Source: Ramlibacter algicola (GTDB taxonomy: Bacteria > Pseudomonadota > Gammaproteobacteria > Burkholderiales > Burkholderiaceae_C). Taken from it: DNA of 64,000 bases. The notes beneath the pieces are model-generated. The model ran no database searches. It worked only from the letters and a program-made list of their open reading frames with translations, and had not been told where the DNA came from. The position numbers and the translations under genes are program-made. This document shows, piece by piece, positions 1 to 8,323 of this stretch. The first letter of the stretch is position 1. Each line of letters opens with the position of its first letter. The stretch lies in NCBI RefSeq assembly GCF_016641735.1, contig NZ_JAEDAO010000001.1, forward strand, positions 1,488,001-1,552,000, in the 5' to 3' direction.

Positions 1-1
1 G

Positions 2-430
2 GACTTCCTGAAGGCGATCGACGCCGGCACGCTGCCGCAGGTGAGCTTCTACAAGCCCGCGGGCGTGGACACGCAGCACCCGAGCTACACCGACATCATG
101 ACCGGCGACATGCACATCGCGGGCCTGCTGGAGCGCCTGCGCAAGAGCCCGCAGTGGAAGGACATGCTGGTCGTGGTCACCTACGACGAGAACGGCGGCT
201 ACTGGGACCACGTCGCGCCGCCGACGGGGCCGGGCTGGGGCGACCGCTTCGGGCCCGGCTCGCGCATCCCGACCATCCTGGTCGGCCCGACGGTGAAGAA
301 GGGCTTCATCGACTCGACGCCGTACGACACGACGTCGATCCTGAAGATGGTCACCGAGCGATTCCGTCTCGAGCCCCTGCCGGGCGTGCGGGCCAAGATG
401 GGCGATCTTTCGAACGCGCTCGTCGACTGA
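2..430 (+). CDS. phosphoesterase (AcpA/phospholipase C-like), C-terminal part
   Basis: This is the C-terminal 142 residues of a protein that begins before the window; the frame is open from base 2. The stretch DENGGYWDHVAPP, followed by a GSRIPTILVGP segment, is typical of the end of the bacterial phosphoesterase family that includes acid phosphatase AcpA and non-haemolytic phospholipase C (PF04185). Members hydrolyse phosphomonoesters or phosphodiesters and are usually exported. The N-terminus, any signal peptide and most metal-binding residues are outside the window, so substrate cannot be judged. It ends 20 bp before the end of the convergent lipoprotein gene. Confidence 0.85.
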   Translation, partial: DFLKAIDAGTLPQVSFYKPAGVDTQHPSYTDIMTGDMHIAGLLERLRKSPQWKDMLVVVTYDENGGYWDHVAPPTGPGWGDRFGPGSRIPTILVGPTVKKGFIDSTPYDTTSILKMVTERFRLEPLPGVRAKMGDLSNALVD

Positions 431-450
431 GAAAGAAGACGGACTGGCGT

Positions 451-1728
451 TCAGCGCTGCACGAGCTGCAGGTAGACGTCCTGGTCGCCGCCCGCTTCGC
501 GGGTCCAGGCGGCCATCAGGTCGCCGCCGGAGAGGGCGACGAGTTGCGGCGCGGGTCCGGACGTGGCGACGGTGAACGTGGCGCCGACGGGCGCGCCGGT
601 GCCGTCGTACCGCTGGCCGACCGGGTCGGTGCCGGCGGCGATCGACTCCAGCAGCACGAAGCCGCCTTCGCGCAGCGCGACGCCCGCCACCGGCATGGTG
701 CGCAGCCCGCCCGCGGTGCCGCGCGGCTGGCCGGCGGGGTCGTACACCTGCATCGAGCCGTACACCTGCGTGGGCGACAGCAGCGCGGTGCCGCCGTCGG
801 CCAGCGGCAGCAGCAGGCTGCCTTCGGCGATGCCGGTCGCGCCGGCGGGCAGCTGCGGCGCGACGGCGCCGTCGAAGCCCATGTAGCGCAGGAAGGTGTG
901 GCCCATCGTGCGGCCCGCGGTGCCGGCGTACCAGCCGCCAGCCGGCGAGGTCGCGAGCTTCAGCGTCGTGTCGGACGCGCCGGTACCCAGGTCGCGTGCC
1001 GGCCCGCTGGGCTGGCCCGACGCGTCGAAGCGCTGCGCCGCGAACTGGGGGATCTTGCCGGTGGTGTCGTCGGTGACGACGGCCCAGCCGACGACGAAGC
1101 TGCCATCGGCCCATGCCACGACCTGCGGCTGCGCGACGTAGCGCATTGCGCCACCCGCCGTGCGGTCCTGCTGCACGGCCGCGAGTTCCTGCGCCGGGCC
1201 GAGCGCTGCGCCGGAGGCGTCGTGACGCTGCACGGACACCGAGGTGCGCGTGATCCACGGCTCGGTGGCCGACAACGGCGCGGTGCGCACGACGGCGGTA
1301 GCGAAGCCGCCATCGGGCAGCACGGCGACGGCGACGGTCGTGGCCGACGCGTCTAGCGGCACCCGCGCCTCGGCGCCGATCCGGCTGCCATCGGCCGCGA
1401 AGCGTTGCGCCTGCACGGAGCTGGTTCCATTCGCCTGCGACACCCAGGCGACGGTGGTGCCGCCGCCCGCGAGCGGGCCGATCGCGCGCAGCACCTGCTG
1501 GCCCGCGCTGTCCGAATTCACGCGCTGCGGTTGCGTCGACGTGGTGGTGGGAAGGGGTTGGGCGCTCACGGTGGTTCCCGTCGGGAGGGGGTCCGTTGCC
1601 GCCGGACCGGCGGATCCGCCACCACCGCCGCCGCCACCGCCACAGGCGGTGAGGGCCGCCAACAGGGCGGAGAGGGTGAAGATGCGTGCCACGTTGACCC
1701 CGGTGGCTCGGGTACTGCTGTTGCTCAT
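451..1728 (-). CDS. predicted lipoprotein with repeated QRFDASG-type motifs
   Basis: A 425-residue protein of unknown function. I chose the ATG at 1728 because it puts a lipoprotein signal at the N-terminus (hydrophobic segment, then LTAC with Cys29 and a run of Gly); an in-frame ATG at 1797 would add 23 unlikely residues. After a Gly/Ser/Thr-rich spacer the chain carries about six degenerate copies of a motif like QRFDASGQPSGPARDL, at intervals suggesting a beta-propeller or similar repeated beta fold. It is probably lipid-anchored in the envelope. No catalytic motif is visible. It faces the phosphoesterase tail to tail and is probably transcribed alone. Confidence 0.75.
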   Translation of the reverse strand: MSNSSTRATGVNVARIFTLSALLAALTACGGGGGGGGGSAGPAATDPLPTGTTVSAQPLPTTTSTQPQRVNSDSAGQQVLRAIGPLAGGGTTVAWVSQANGTSSVQAQRFAADGSRIGAEARVPLDASATTVAVAVLPDGGFATAVVRTAPLSATEPWITRTSVSVQRHDASGAALGPAQELAAVQQDRTAGGAMRYVAQPQVVAWADGSFVVGWAVVTDDTTGKIPQFAAQRFDASGQPSGPARDLGTGASDTTLKLATSPAGGWYAGTAGRTMGHTFLRYMGFDGAVAPQLPAGATGIAEGSLLLPLADGGTALLSPTQVYGSMQVYDPAGQPRGTAGGLRTMPVAGVALREGGFVLLESIAAGTDPVGQRYDGTGAPVGATFTVATSGPAPQLVALSGGDLMAAWTREAGGDQDVYLQLVQR

Positions 1729-1842
1729 GGGCTCCGTCCCAGTGAATGGTGGAGCCATGCTAGGAACGGATGCGTTCACCTCCCTGTAGGACGCCAAGCT
1801 CGGCGGCTAGCCCCAACGGGCTGTTGTGCTTCGGGGGCATGC

Positions 1843-2229
1843 TCAGCGGCTGCCGTCCCGCAGCGTGCGGGCCCCGGTGCCACCGCCATGCGCCGCATCC
1901 CCGCGGTCGAGCAGCAGCGTGACCAGCACGGCGCAGTCGGTGCGCGCGCGCAGCGAATGCTTCTCGCCGCCCGGCAGCACCACCAGTTGGCCGGCCTTCA
2001 GTTGGCGGACGCCCCCCGGCATCACGAGTTCAACAACACCCTCGAGGCAATGCACCGTGCACTCGTCGGACACGTGGTGCTCGGGCTGCTCCTGGTGCGC
2101 ACGCAGCACCAGATGCAGCAGCTGCACCCGGTCGGTCTTGATCAGGCTGGTGCTGACCGCTTCGCGCAGGGCATCGCCCAGCGGCTGCACGCTGATGATG
2201 TCGAGGGTGTCGGCATGCGGCAGGGCCAT
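1843..2229 (-). CDS. cupin-fold protein
   Basis: A 128-residue single-domain cupin. The two conserved cupin strands are recognisable: HHVSDECTVHCLEGVVEL (residues about 54-72) and a later LPGGEKHSLRA segment supplying the second histidine motif. Small cupins of this type bind a metal and act as sensors, isomerases or binding proteins; the function here is not known. The start at 2229 gives MALPHADTLD, and upstream in-frame codons (to 2289) read as low-quality Arg/Pro sequence. It is divergent from the LysR gene at 2407, so the 177 bp between them could hold a shared control region. Confidence 0.75.
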   Translation of the reverse strand: MALPHADTLDIISVQPLGDALREAVSTSLIKTDRVQLLHLVLRAHQEQPEHHVSDECTVHCLEGVVELVMPGGVRQLKAGQLVVLPGGEKHSLRARTDCAVLVTLLLDRGDAAHGGGTGARTLRDGSR

Positions 2230-2406
2230 TCGCGGTCTCCGGTTCGGTGGTCGAGGCCGCGCCGCGGGATCGTCGGCGCGGGCTTCCAAGGCTGGAGCCT
2301 AGGACTGCCCAAGCATGGCACGTGTAGGCCGGTCCTGATGGCGGCCCGTCGCGGAAGCCTTGCAACCGGGCCATGGGCTCGATGAGCTGCCGCCCATAAT
2401 CGGCGC

Positions 2407-3348
2407 ATGAACCTGCTGGCGTCCCTGCGCTACCTCGTCGCGCTGAGCGAGCACGGCCACTTCGGCCGCGCCGCGCAGGCCTGCCACGTCACGCAGCCGG
2501 CGCTGTCGAATGCGATGAAGGCGCTGGAGGAGGAGTTCGGCGTCGTCATCGTCAAGCGCGGGCGCAACTACGCGGGCCTCACGCCGGAAGGCGAGCGCGT
2601 GCTGCAGACAGCGCAACGGATGCTGCGCGAGCACAGCCTGCTGCAGCAGGAACTGGGGGCGGAGGCGGACAAGCCGCGCGGCGTGCTGCGCATCGGCGCG
2701 GTGCCGACGGCCATCCCGGTGCTGGCGCGCTTTGCCGCCCAGTTGCAGGCGCGCCACGCGGGCATCGTGCCGGCGGTGCTGTCCATGAGCTCGGGCGAAC
2801 TCGAGGCGGGGCTGGAGCGGCTGTCGCTCGACCTCGCGCTGGGCTACACCGAGCGCATGAAGCTGCAGGGCGCGCAACTCAAGGCCTGGGCGCAATACAC
2901 CGAGCACTACTTCCTCTTGCGCCGCGCGAAGAAGCCGGGGCGCGAGCTGCGCATCGGCGAGCCCATGCGGTGGCGCGACGCCGCGCTAGAGCCGCTGGCG
3001 ATGCTCACGCCGGACATGCACAACCGCACGATCATCGACAGCGCGTTCGTGACGGCGGGTGCACCGGTGAAGCCGGCGATCGAGACCAACTCGATCATCG
3101 CGCTCGCGCTGAGCGTCGTCGCCGGCGACGTCTGCACCGTCATGCCCGGCGCGCTGGTGGGCACCGTGCGCGGCTACCGCGAGCTGGAAGCGGTGCCGCT
3201 GGTCGAGCCGGACATCCGCACCCCGATCGGCTTCATGGCCCAGGCGTCCGTGCGGCCGTCGCGCGCGCTGGAGGCAGCGCTCGAGCTGGCCCAGTCGCCC
3301 GAATGGCAGCGCGTCGTGGCGGCCAATTCGGGGCTGCTGCTCGGCTAG
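2407..3348 (+). CDS. LysR-family regulator, probable regulator of the formate dehydrogenase operon
   Basis: A 313-residue LysR-type transcription factor. The N-terminal winged helix-turn-helix (residues about 3-62) contains HFGRAAQACHVTQPALSNAMKAL-like sequence, and the rest is the periplasmic-binding-like effector domain. It lies 151 bp upstream of, and in the same direction as, the formate dehydrogenase genes. LysR regulators sit next to fds-type formate dehydrogenase operons in several betaproteobacteria, so regulation of the downstream operon is a reasonable inference. The intervening region holds two strong palindromes that could be its targets. The effector (formate, molybdate or tungstate) is not known. 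Confidence 0.85.
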   Translation: MNLLASLRYLVALSEHGHFGRAAQACHVTQPALSNAMKALEEEFGVVIVKRGRNYAGLTPEGERVLQTAQRMLREHSLLQQELGAEADKPRGVLRIGAVPTAIPVLARFAAQLQARHAGIVPAVLSMSSGELEAGLERLSLDLALGYTERMKLQGAQLKAWAQYTEHYFLLRRAKKPGRELRIGEPMRWRDAALEPLAMLTPDMHNRTIIDSAFVTAGAPVKPAIETNSIIALALSVVAGDVCTVMPGALVGTVRGYRELEAVPLVEPDIRTPIGFMAQASVRPSRALEAALELAQSPEWQRVVAANSGLLLG

Positions 3349-3372
3349 GAAGAACTCGTTTGGGAGTCCGCT

Positions 3373-3394
3373 TTTCTTGACCGCGGTCAAGAAA
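3373..3394. promoter_or_regulatory. 22-bp perfect palindrome upstream of formate dehydrogenase
   Basis: Bases 3373-3394 form a perfect palindrome with half-site TTTCTTGACCG. It contains a T-N11-A arrangement (T at 3377, A at 3389), the core of LysR boxes, so it may be an operator for the upstream LysR protein. It could instead act as the hairpin of a bidirectional terminator for the lysR gene, although no long T-run follows. A copy of ATTCAATCG begins at 3397, right after it. Confidence 0.5.
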
Positions 3395-3426
3395 CGATTC
3401 AATCGGGGCGCGGATGGTGCGGTGCG

Positions 3427-3445
3427 TCATTCAATCGTTGAATGA
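3427..3445. promoter_or_regulatory. 8-3-8 inverted repeat upstream of formate dehydrogenase
   Basis: TCATTCAA-TCG-TTGAATGA is a perfect inverted repeat 54 bp before the formate dehydrogenase start. Its left part, ATTCAATCG, also occurs at 3397-3405, exactly 32 bp (three helical turns) upstream, on the same face of the DNA. Paired sites in phase suggest binding of a tetrameric regulator such as LysR. No convincing Shine-Dalgarno or sigma-70 promoter stands out nearby. Confidence 0.45.
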
Positions 3446-3499
3446 AGGGATGCCTCGATGTGATTTGACGGCGTCAGGAGCGCACCGAACACTCTGCCC

Positions 3500-5308
3500 A
3501 TGAACCATCCCGTCCCCAGCCGGCAGGTGCAGGAGGTGGCGCTCGGCTCGGCCGAGCAGCTGCGCGAGCGCATCCGGCGCAAGAGCAAATTGAAGGGCCG
3601 CCAGCCCAACGAGCAGGCGCTGGCCGACGTCCGCGCCTGCATCGGCGACAAGCCCGCAGACGGCCACCGCCGCGACCTGCTGATCGAGCACCTGCACGCG
3701 ATCAACGACCGGTTCGGCGCGCTGCGCGAACCGCACCTCGTCGCGCTGGCGCGCGAGATGAACATCCCGATGGCCGAGGTGTACGAGGTCGCGACCTTCT
3801 ACCACCACTTCGACGTGGTCCGCGGCGATGCCGTCGTGCCGGCGCTCACCGTGCGCGTGTGCGACAGCCTGGCGTGCGAGATGGCCGGCGCGCAGGACCT
3901 GCTGCGGAAGCTGCCCGCCATCCTGGGCACCGACGTGCGCGTGGAAGCGGCGCCCTGCATTGGCCGCTGCGAGCAGGCGCCGGCCGTGGCGGTGCACCAG
4001 CGCGCGGTGCCGTTCGCGACGCCGGAGAAGGTCGCCGCGGCCGCGAAGGACCGCAAGGCCTGCAACGCGCAACTGGCCCATGCGGGCGCGACGTTCGAAC
4101 CCGCTGCCCTGGCGGAAAAGAGCGTGTCGCCGCCGCAGGCCCAAGTGACCGAGCGCCCCGCGTATGTCGACTACGTCACCTACCGCCAGCACGGCGGCTA
4201 CTCGGTCCCGCAGGCCATTGCGCGCGGCGAGCTCGATCACGAGGACGTGATCAAGGCGATGGAATCGTCCGGCCTGCGCGGCCTGGGCGGCGCCGGTTTC
4301 CCGGCCGGCCGCAAGTGGCGCATCGTGCGCGAGCAGCCCGCGCCGCGGCTGATGGCGGTGAACATCGACGAGGGCGAGCCCGGCACGTTCAAGGACCGCA
4401 CCTACCTCGAGCGCGACCCGCACCGCTTCCTGGAAGGCCTGCTGGTGGCCGCGCAGGTGGTCGGCACGGAAGCCGTCTACATCTACCTCCGCGACGAATA
4501 TTCCGACGTGCGCGTTCTGCTGCAACACGAGTTGAAGAAGTTGCTGGCCGACCCGCCGTGCCCGTTGCCTCACATCGAGCTGCGGCGCGGCGCGGGCGCG
4601 TACATCTGCGGCGAGGAGTCCGCGATGATCGAGAGCATCGAGGGCAAGCGCGGCGAACCGCGCATGCGGCCGCCCTACATCGCGCAGATCGGCCTGTTCG
4701 GCCGGCCCACGCTGGAACACAACTTCGAGACCCTGTACTGGGTGCGCGACATCGTGCAACGCGGCCCGCAGTGGTTCGTCGGCTTCGGTCGCAACGGCCG
4801 CAAGGGCCTGCGTTCGTTCAGCGTCAGCGGCCGCGTGAAGCTCCCGGGCGTCAAGCTGGCGCCGGCCGGCATCACGCTGAAGGAACTGGTCGACGAGTAC
4901 TGCGGCGGCATGCAGGACGGCCACCAGCTGTATGCGTACCTGCCGGGCGGTGCCTCGGGCGGCATCCTGCCGGCGTCGATGGCCGACATCCCGCTCGACT
5001 TCGACACGCTGCAGCCGCACGGCTGCTTCATCGGCTCCGCGGCCGTCATGGTCCTGTCCGACCAGGACAGGGCCCGCGACGCGGCGCTGAACGTGATGCG
5101 CTTCTTCTCCCACGAAAGCTGCGGCCAGTGCACGCCGTGCCGCGTGGGCACCGCCAAGGCGGCGGCGCTGATGGAAGCGCCGCGCTGGGACACCGCCACG
5201 CTCGAGGACCTCTCGCAGGTCATGGGCGACGCGTCCATCTGCGGCCTGGGCCAGGCCGCCCCCAACCCCATTCGCTGCGTCGAGAAGTACTTCCCCCATG
5301 AAATCTGA
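3500..5308 (+). CDS. NAD-dependent formate dehydrogenase, fused gamma-beta (diaphorase) subunit
   Basis: A 602-residue fusion of a NuoE-like domain (about residues 20-165; [2Fe-2S] cysteines starting at C121 in VCDSLAC and C153 in APCIGRC) and a NuoF-like domain (about 215-600). The latter shows the FMN/NADH motif GLRGLGGAGFPAGRKW, NIDEGEPGTFKDR, and the [4Fe-4S] motif at C541-C544-C547. It passes electrons from the catalytic subunit to NAD+ in the cytoplasm. In FdsGBA systems these are separate proteins; the fused form is known from Methylobacterium Fdh1B (similar length). It overlaps the alpha-subunit gene by 11 bp, implying coupled translation. The ATG at 3500 lacks a well-spaced ribosome binding site. 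Confidence 0.92.
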   Translation: MNHPVPSRQVQEVALGSAEQLRERIRRKSKLKGRQPNEQALADVRACIGDKPADGHRRDLLIEHLHAINDRFGALREPHLVALAREMNIPMAEVYEVATFYHHFDVVRGDAVVPALTVRVCDSLACEMAGAQDLLRKLPAILGTDVRVEAAPCIGRCEQAPAVAVHQRAVPFATPEKVAAAAKDRKACNAQLAHAGATFEPAALAEKSVSPPQAQVTERPAYVDYVTYRQHGGYSVPQAIARGELDHEDVIKAMESSGLRGLGGAGFPAGRKWRIVREQPAPRLMAVNIDEGEPGTFKDRTYLERDPHRFLEGLLVAAQVVGTEAVYIYLRDEYSDVRVLLQHELKKLLADPPCPLPHIELRRGAGAYICGEESAMIESIEGKRGEPRMRPPYIAQIGLFGRPTLEHNFETLYWVRDIVQRGPQWFVGFGRNGRKGLRSFSVSGRVKLPGVKLAPAGITLKELVDEYCGGMQDGHQLYAYLPGGASGGILPASMADIPLDFDTLQPHGCFIGSAAVMVLSDQDRARDAALNVMRFFSHESCGQCTPCRVGTAKAAALMEAPRWDTATLEDLSQVMGDASICGLGQAAPNPIRCVEKYFPHEI

Positions 5309-8183
5309 TCTTCCCGTCATCGGGTTCAAGCTCGATGGCCGCGACGTGCAGGCCATCGAGGGCGAGACCATCCTGCAGGCGGCCGACCGCCTGGGCGTGG
5401 AAATCCCGCGCCTTTGCTACATGGACGGCTACCGTCCCGACGGCAACTGCCGCTCCTGCGTCGTCGAGATCGCCGGCGAACGCGTGCTGGCGCCGAGCTG
5501 CTGCCGCAACGTGACGCCCGGCATGGACGTCAAGGCCACCAGCGAGCGCGCCCGCAAGAGCCAGAAGATGGTCGTCGAGATGCTGCTGGCCGACGTGCCG
5601 GAGCGGGGGTTCAAGTGGACGGATGCCGATCCGGCCACCGGCGCGCCCGTCACTCCAGGCAGCAAGACGCCGGGCCAGCACGGCGAGCTGTCCATGTGGG
5701 CCGACCGCCTGGGCATCACCCCGCGCCCCGAACTCGTCGCGCTGCGCCGCACCGAGCCGCTGCCCGATATCTCGCATCCCGCGATGGACGTGAATCTCGA
5801 GGCTTGCATCCAGTGCACGCGATGCGTGCGCGCGTGCCGCGAGGAGCAGGTGAACGACGTCATCGGCTACGCGTTCCGCGGCCTCGACAGCAAGATCGTG
5901 TTCGACCTCGACGACCCGATGGGCGAGAGCACGTGCGTGGCGTGCGGCGAGTGCGTGCAGGCATGCCCCACTGGCGCGCTGATGCCCAAGACGATGGTCG
6001 GCTCGCAGGTCGTGGACCGCAAGGTCGACTCGGTCTGCCCGTTCTGCGGCGTCGGCTGCCTGATCACGTACAACGTGCGCGACGAGAAGATCGTCGGCGT
6101 CGACGGCCGTGATGGTCCGGCCAACCACAGCCGCCTGTGCGTGAAGGGCCGTTTCGGCTACGACTACGTGCACAACGACCAGCGCCTCACGAAGCCGCTG
6201 ATCCGCAAGCCGGGCATCCCGAAGGAGATCGGCGAGCACTCGGGCCACTGGAGCGAGGTGTTCCGCGAAGCGACTTGGGAGGAAGCGCTCGAACTCGCCG
6301 CCGGCGGCCTGAAGCGACTGCGCGACACGCACGGCAAGAAGTCGCTGGCCGGCTTCGGCTCCGCCAAGGGCAGCAACGAGGAGGCCTACCTGTTCCAGAA
6401 GCTGGTGCGCACCGGCTTCGGCAGCAACAACGTCGACCACTGCACGCGCCTGTGCCACGCGTCCAGCGTGGCAGCGCTGCTGGAAGGCGTCGGCTCGGGC
6501 GCGGTCAGCAACCAGGTCAACGACGTCGAGAACGCGGAGCTCATCTTCGTCATCGGCTCCAACCCGACGTCCAACCACCCGGTGGCGGCCACCTGGATGA
6601 AGAACGCGGCCAAGGCCGGCAAGAAGATCGTGGTCGCCGACCCCCGCGGCACCGAACTGGGCCGGCAGGCCTGGCGCGTGCTGCAGTTCAAGCCCGACAC
6701 CGATGTCGCGATGCTCAATGCGCTCATCCACGTGGTGATCGAGGAAGGCCTGGCCGACGAGAAGTTCGTGAGCGAGCGCGCCAGCAACTTCGAGGCGCTG
6801 CGCGAGAACGTCAAGGGCTACAGCCCCGAGGCGATGGCGCCCATCTGCGGCATCCCTGCGCAGACGCTGCGCGAGGTCGCGCGCGCGTTCGCGACGTCCA
6901 AGGGCTCGATGATCCTGTGGGGCATGGGCGTGAGCCAGCACGTGCACGGCACTGACAACGCGCGCTGCCTGATCGCGCTGTCCACCGTCAGCGGCCAGAT
7001 CGGCAAGCCGGGATCCGGCCTGCACCCGCTGCGCGGGCAGAACAACGTGCAGGGCGCCAGCGACGCCGGCCTGATCCCGATGATGTTCCCGAACTACCAG
7101 CGCGTGGACAACGCGCAGGCGCACCAGTGGTTCGAGAAATTCTGGAACACGCCGCTCGACGACCGCCCCGGCCTGACGGTCGTGGAGATCATGCACAAGG
7201 CGCTGGCCGACGACAGCGATCCGCTGAAGATCCGCGGCATGTACGTGATGGGCGAGAACCCGGCGATGTCCGATCCCGACCTGAACCACGCGCGCCATGC
7301 GCTGGCGAGCCTGGAGCACCTGGTCGTGCAGGACATCTTCATGACCGAGACCGCGTGGCTGGCCGACGTCGTGCTGCCCGCATCCGCCTGGCCCGAGAAG
7401 ACCGGCACCGTGAGCAACACCGACCGCATGGTGCAGCTGGGCCGCAAGGCCATCGAGCCCCCGGGCGAAGCGCGACAGGACCTCTGGATCATCCAGGACA
7501 TCGCGCGCCGCATCGGCCTGGACTGGACCTACCCGGGCGAGGAAAGCGGCGTGGCGGCGGTGTACGAGGAGATGCGGCAGGCGATGCACGCGGCCATCTC
7601 CGGCATCACGTGGGAGCGGCTGGAGCGCGATTCGAGTGTCACCTACCCGTGCCTGTCCGAGGACGATCCCGGCCAGCCGATCGTGTTCCAGGAGAGCTTC
7701 CCCACGCCCACAGGCCGTGTGAAGCTGGTGCCGGCCGACATCATCCCGGCCAACGAGCGGCCCGACGCCGAGTACCCGTTCGTGCTGATCACCGGGCGCC
7801 AGCTGGAGCACTGGCACACGGGCAGCATGACGCGGCGCGCGACCGTGCTCGATGCGATCGAGCCGATGGCCACGGCGTCCATGAACGGCGCCGACATGCA
7901 GCGCCTGGGCGTGCAGCCCGGCGACGTGATCACCGTGGCCTCGCGCCGCGGCGAAGTGGCCATCCACCTGCGCCGCGACGACGGCACGCCGACGGGCGCG
8001 GTGTTCATCCCGTTCGCGTACTACGAGGCGGCTGCGAACCTGATGACCAACCCGGTGCTCGACCCCTTCGGCAAGATCCCCGAGTTCAAGTACTGCGCCG
8101 TGCGCGTCACCCCCGGTGGCACGCCGCGTGCGCCCGCCGGCTACGGGACGGGCGCCGTCGCGCCGGAGGCGGCGCTCGGCTGA
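5298..8183 (+). CDS. formate dehydrogenase catalytic (alpha) subunit, Mo/W-bis-MGD
   Basis: A 961-residue catalytic subunit oxidising formate to CO2. Order of domains: N-terminal [2Fe-2S] ferredoxin (about 1-90), two [4Fe-4S] clusters (CIQCTRC from C170, CVACGEC from C213), the [4Fe-4S] motif of the pterin domain (CPFCGVGC from C247) and then the bis-MGD domains. The metal ligand lies in CTRLCHA: Cys386 followed by His387, the numbering known for Rhodobacter FdsA. It is cysteine, encoded by TGC, not selenocysteine. Similarity in architecture is to FdsA and Methylobacterium Fdh1A, the latter a tungsten enzyme. Tungstate transporter genes follow, which favours tungsten here, though sequence alone cannot settle Mo versus W. 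Confidence 0.95.
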   Translation: MKSDLPVIGFKLDGRDVQAIEGETILQAADRLGVEIPRLCYMDGYRPDGNCRSCVVEIAGERVLAPSCCRNVTPGMDVKATSERARKSQKMVVEMLLADVPERGFKWTDADPATGAPVTPGSKTPGQHGELSMWADRLGITPRPELVALRRTEPLPDISHPAMDVNLEACIQCTRCVRACREEQVNDVIGYAFRGLDSKIVFDLDDPMGESTCVACGECVQACPTGALMPKTMVGSQVVDRKVDSVCPFCGVGCLITYNVRDEKIVGVDGRDGPANHSRLCVKGRFGYDYVHNDQRLTKPLIRKPGIPKEIGEHSGHWSEVFREATWEEALELAAGGLKRLRDTHGKKSLAGFGSAKGSNEEAYLFQKLVRTGFGSNNVDHCTRLCHASSVAALLEGVGSGAVSNQVNDVENAELIFVIGSNPTSNHPVAATWMKNAAKAGKKIVVADPRGTELGRQAWRVLQFKPDTDVAMLNALIHVVIEEGLADEKFVSERASNFEALRENVKGYSPEAMAPICGIPAQTLREVARAFATSKGSMILWGMGVSQHVHGTDNARCLIALSTVSGQIGKPGSGLHPLRGQNNVQGASDAGLIPMMFPNYQRVDNAQAHQWFEKFWNTPLDDRPGLTVVEIMHKALADDSDPLKIRGMYVMGENPAMSDPDLNHARHALASLEHLVVQDIFMTETAWLADVVLPASAWPEKTGTVSNTDRMVQLGRKAIEPPGEARQDLWIIQDIARRIGLDWTYPGEESGVAAVYEEMRQAMHAAISGITWERLERDSSVTYPCLSEDDPGQPIVFQESFPTPTGRVKLVPADIIPANERPDAEYPFVLITGRQLEHWHTGSMTRRATVLDAIEPMATASMNGADMQRLGVQPGDVITVASRRGEVAIHLRRDDGTPTGAVFIPFAYYEAAANLMTNPVLDPFGKIPEFKYCAVRVTPGGTPRAPAGYGTGAVAPEAALG

Positions 8184-8189
8184 ATCTGT

Positions 8190-8289
8190 CAACGCAGAAT
8201 CCACGGAAGGGGGCCAGAAGACACAGAAGGACAACCCATTCGAGGTTTTCTTCTGCGGCTTCTGGCTCCTTTCTGCGTCCTCTGCGTTG
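8190..8289. repeat. 100-bp imperfect hairpin repeat (CGCAGA family), copy 1
   Basis: The arms CAACGCAG...GGCCAGAAGACACAGAAG and CTTCTGCGGCTTCTGGCTCC...CTGCGTTG are imperfect reverse complements around a short centre. They fill nearly all the gap between the formate dehydrogenase and the tungstate permease. The same kind of element, rich in GCAGA and its complement, occurs at 60480-60587 and 61708-61808. It may act as a transcription attenuator or mRNA 3' stabiliser. It has no coding capacity I would trust. Confidence 0.75.
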
Positions 8290-8323
8290 AGGCATAGCGC
8301 GCCAGCGCGTCACAATCGCGCCC

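Noticed and set aside
6441..6455. Possible selenocysteine at the formate dehydrogenase active site
   Set aside because: The position is TGC (cysteine 386), not TGA, so no selenocysteine insertion is needed.
5220..8234. A 1004-codon open frame on the - strand opposite the formate dehydrogenase alpha subunit
   Set aside because: Shadow of third-position GC bias; the + strand frame carries all catalytic motifs.
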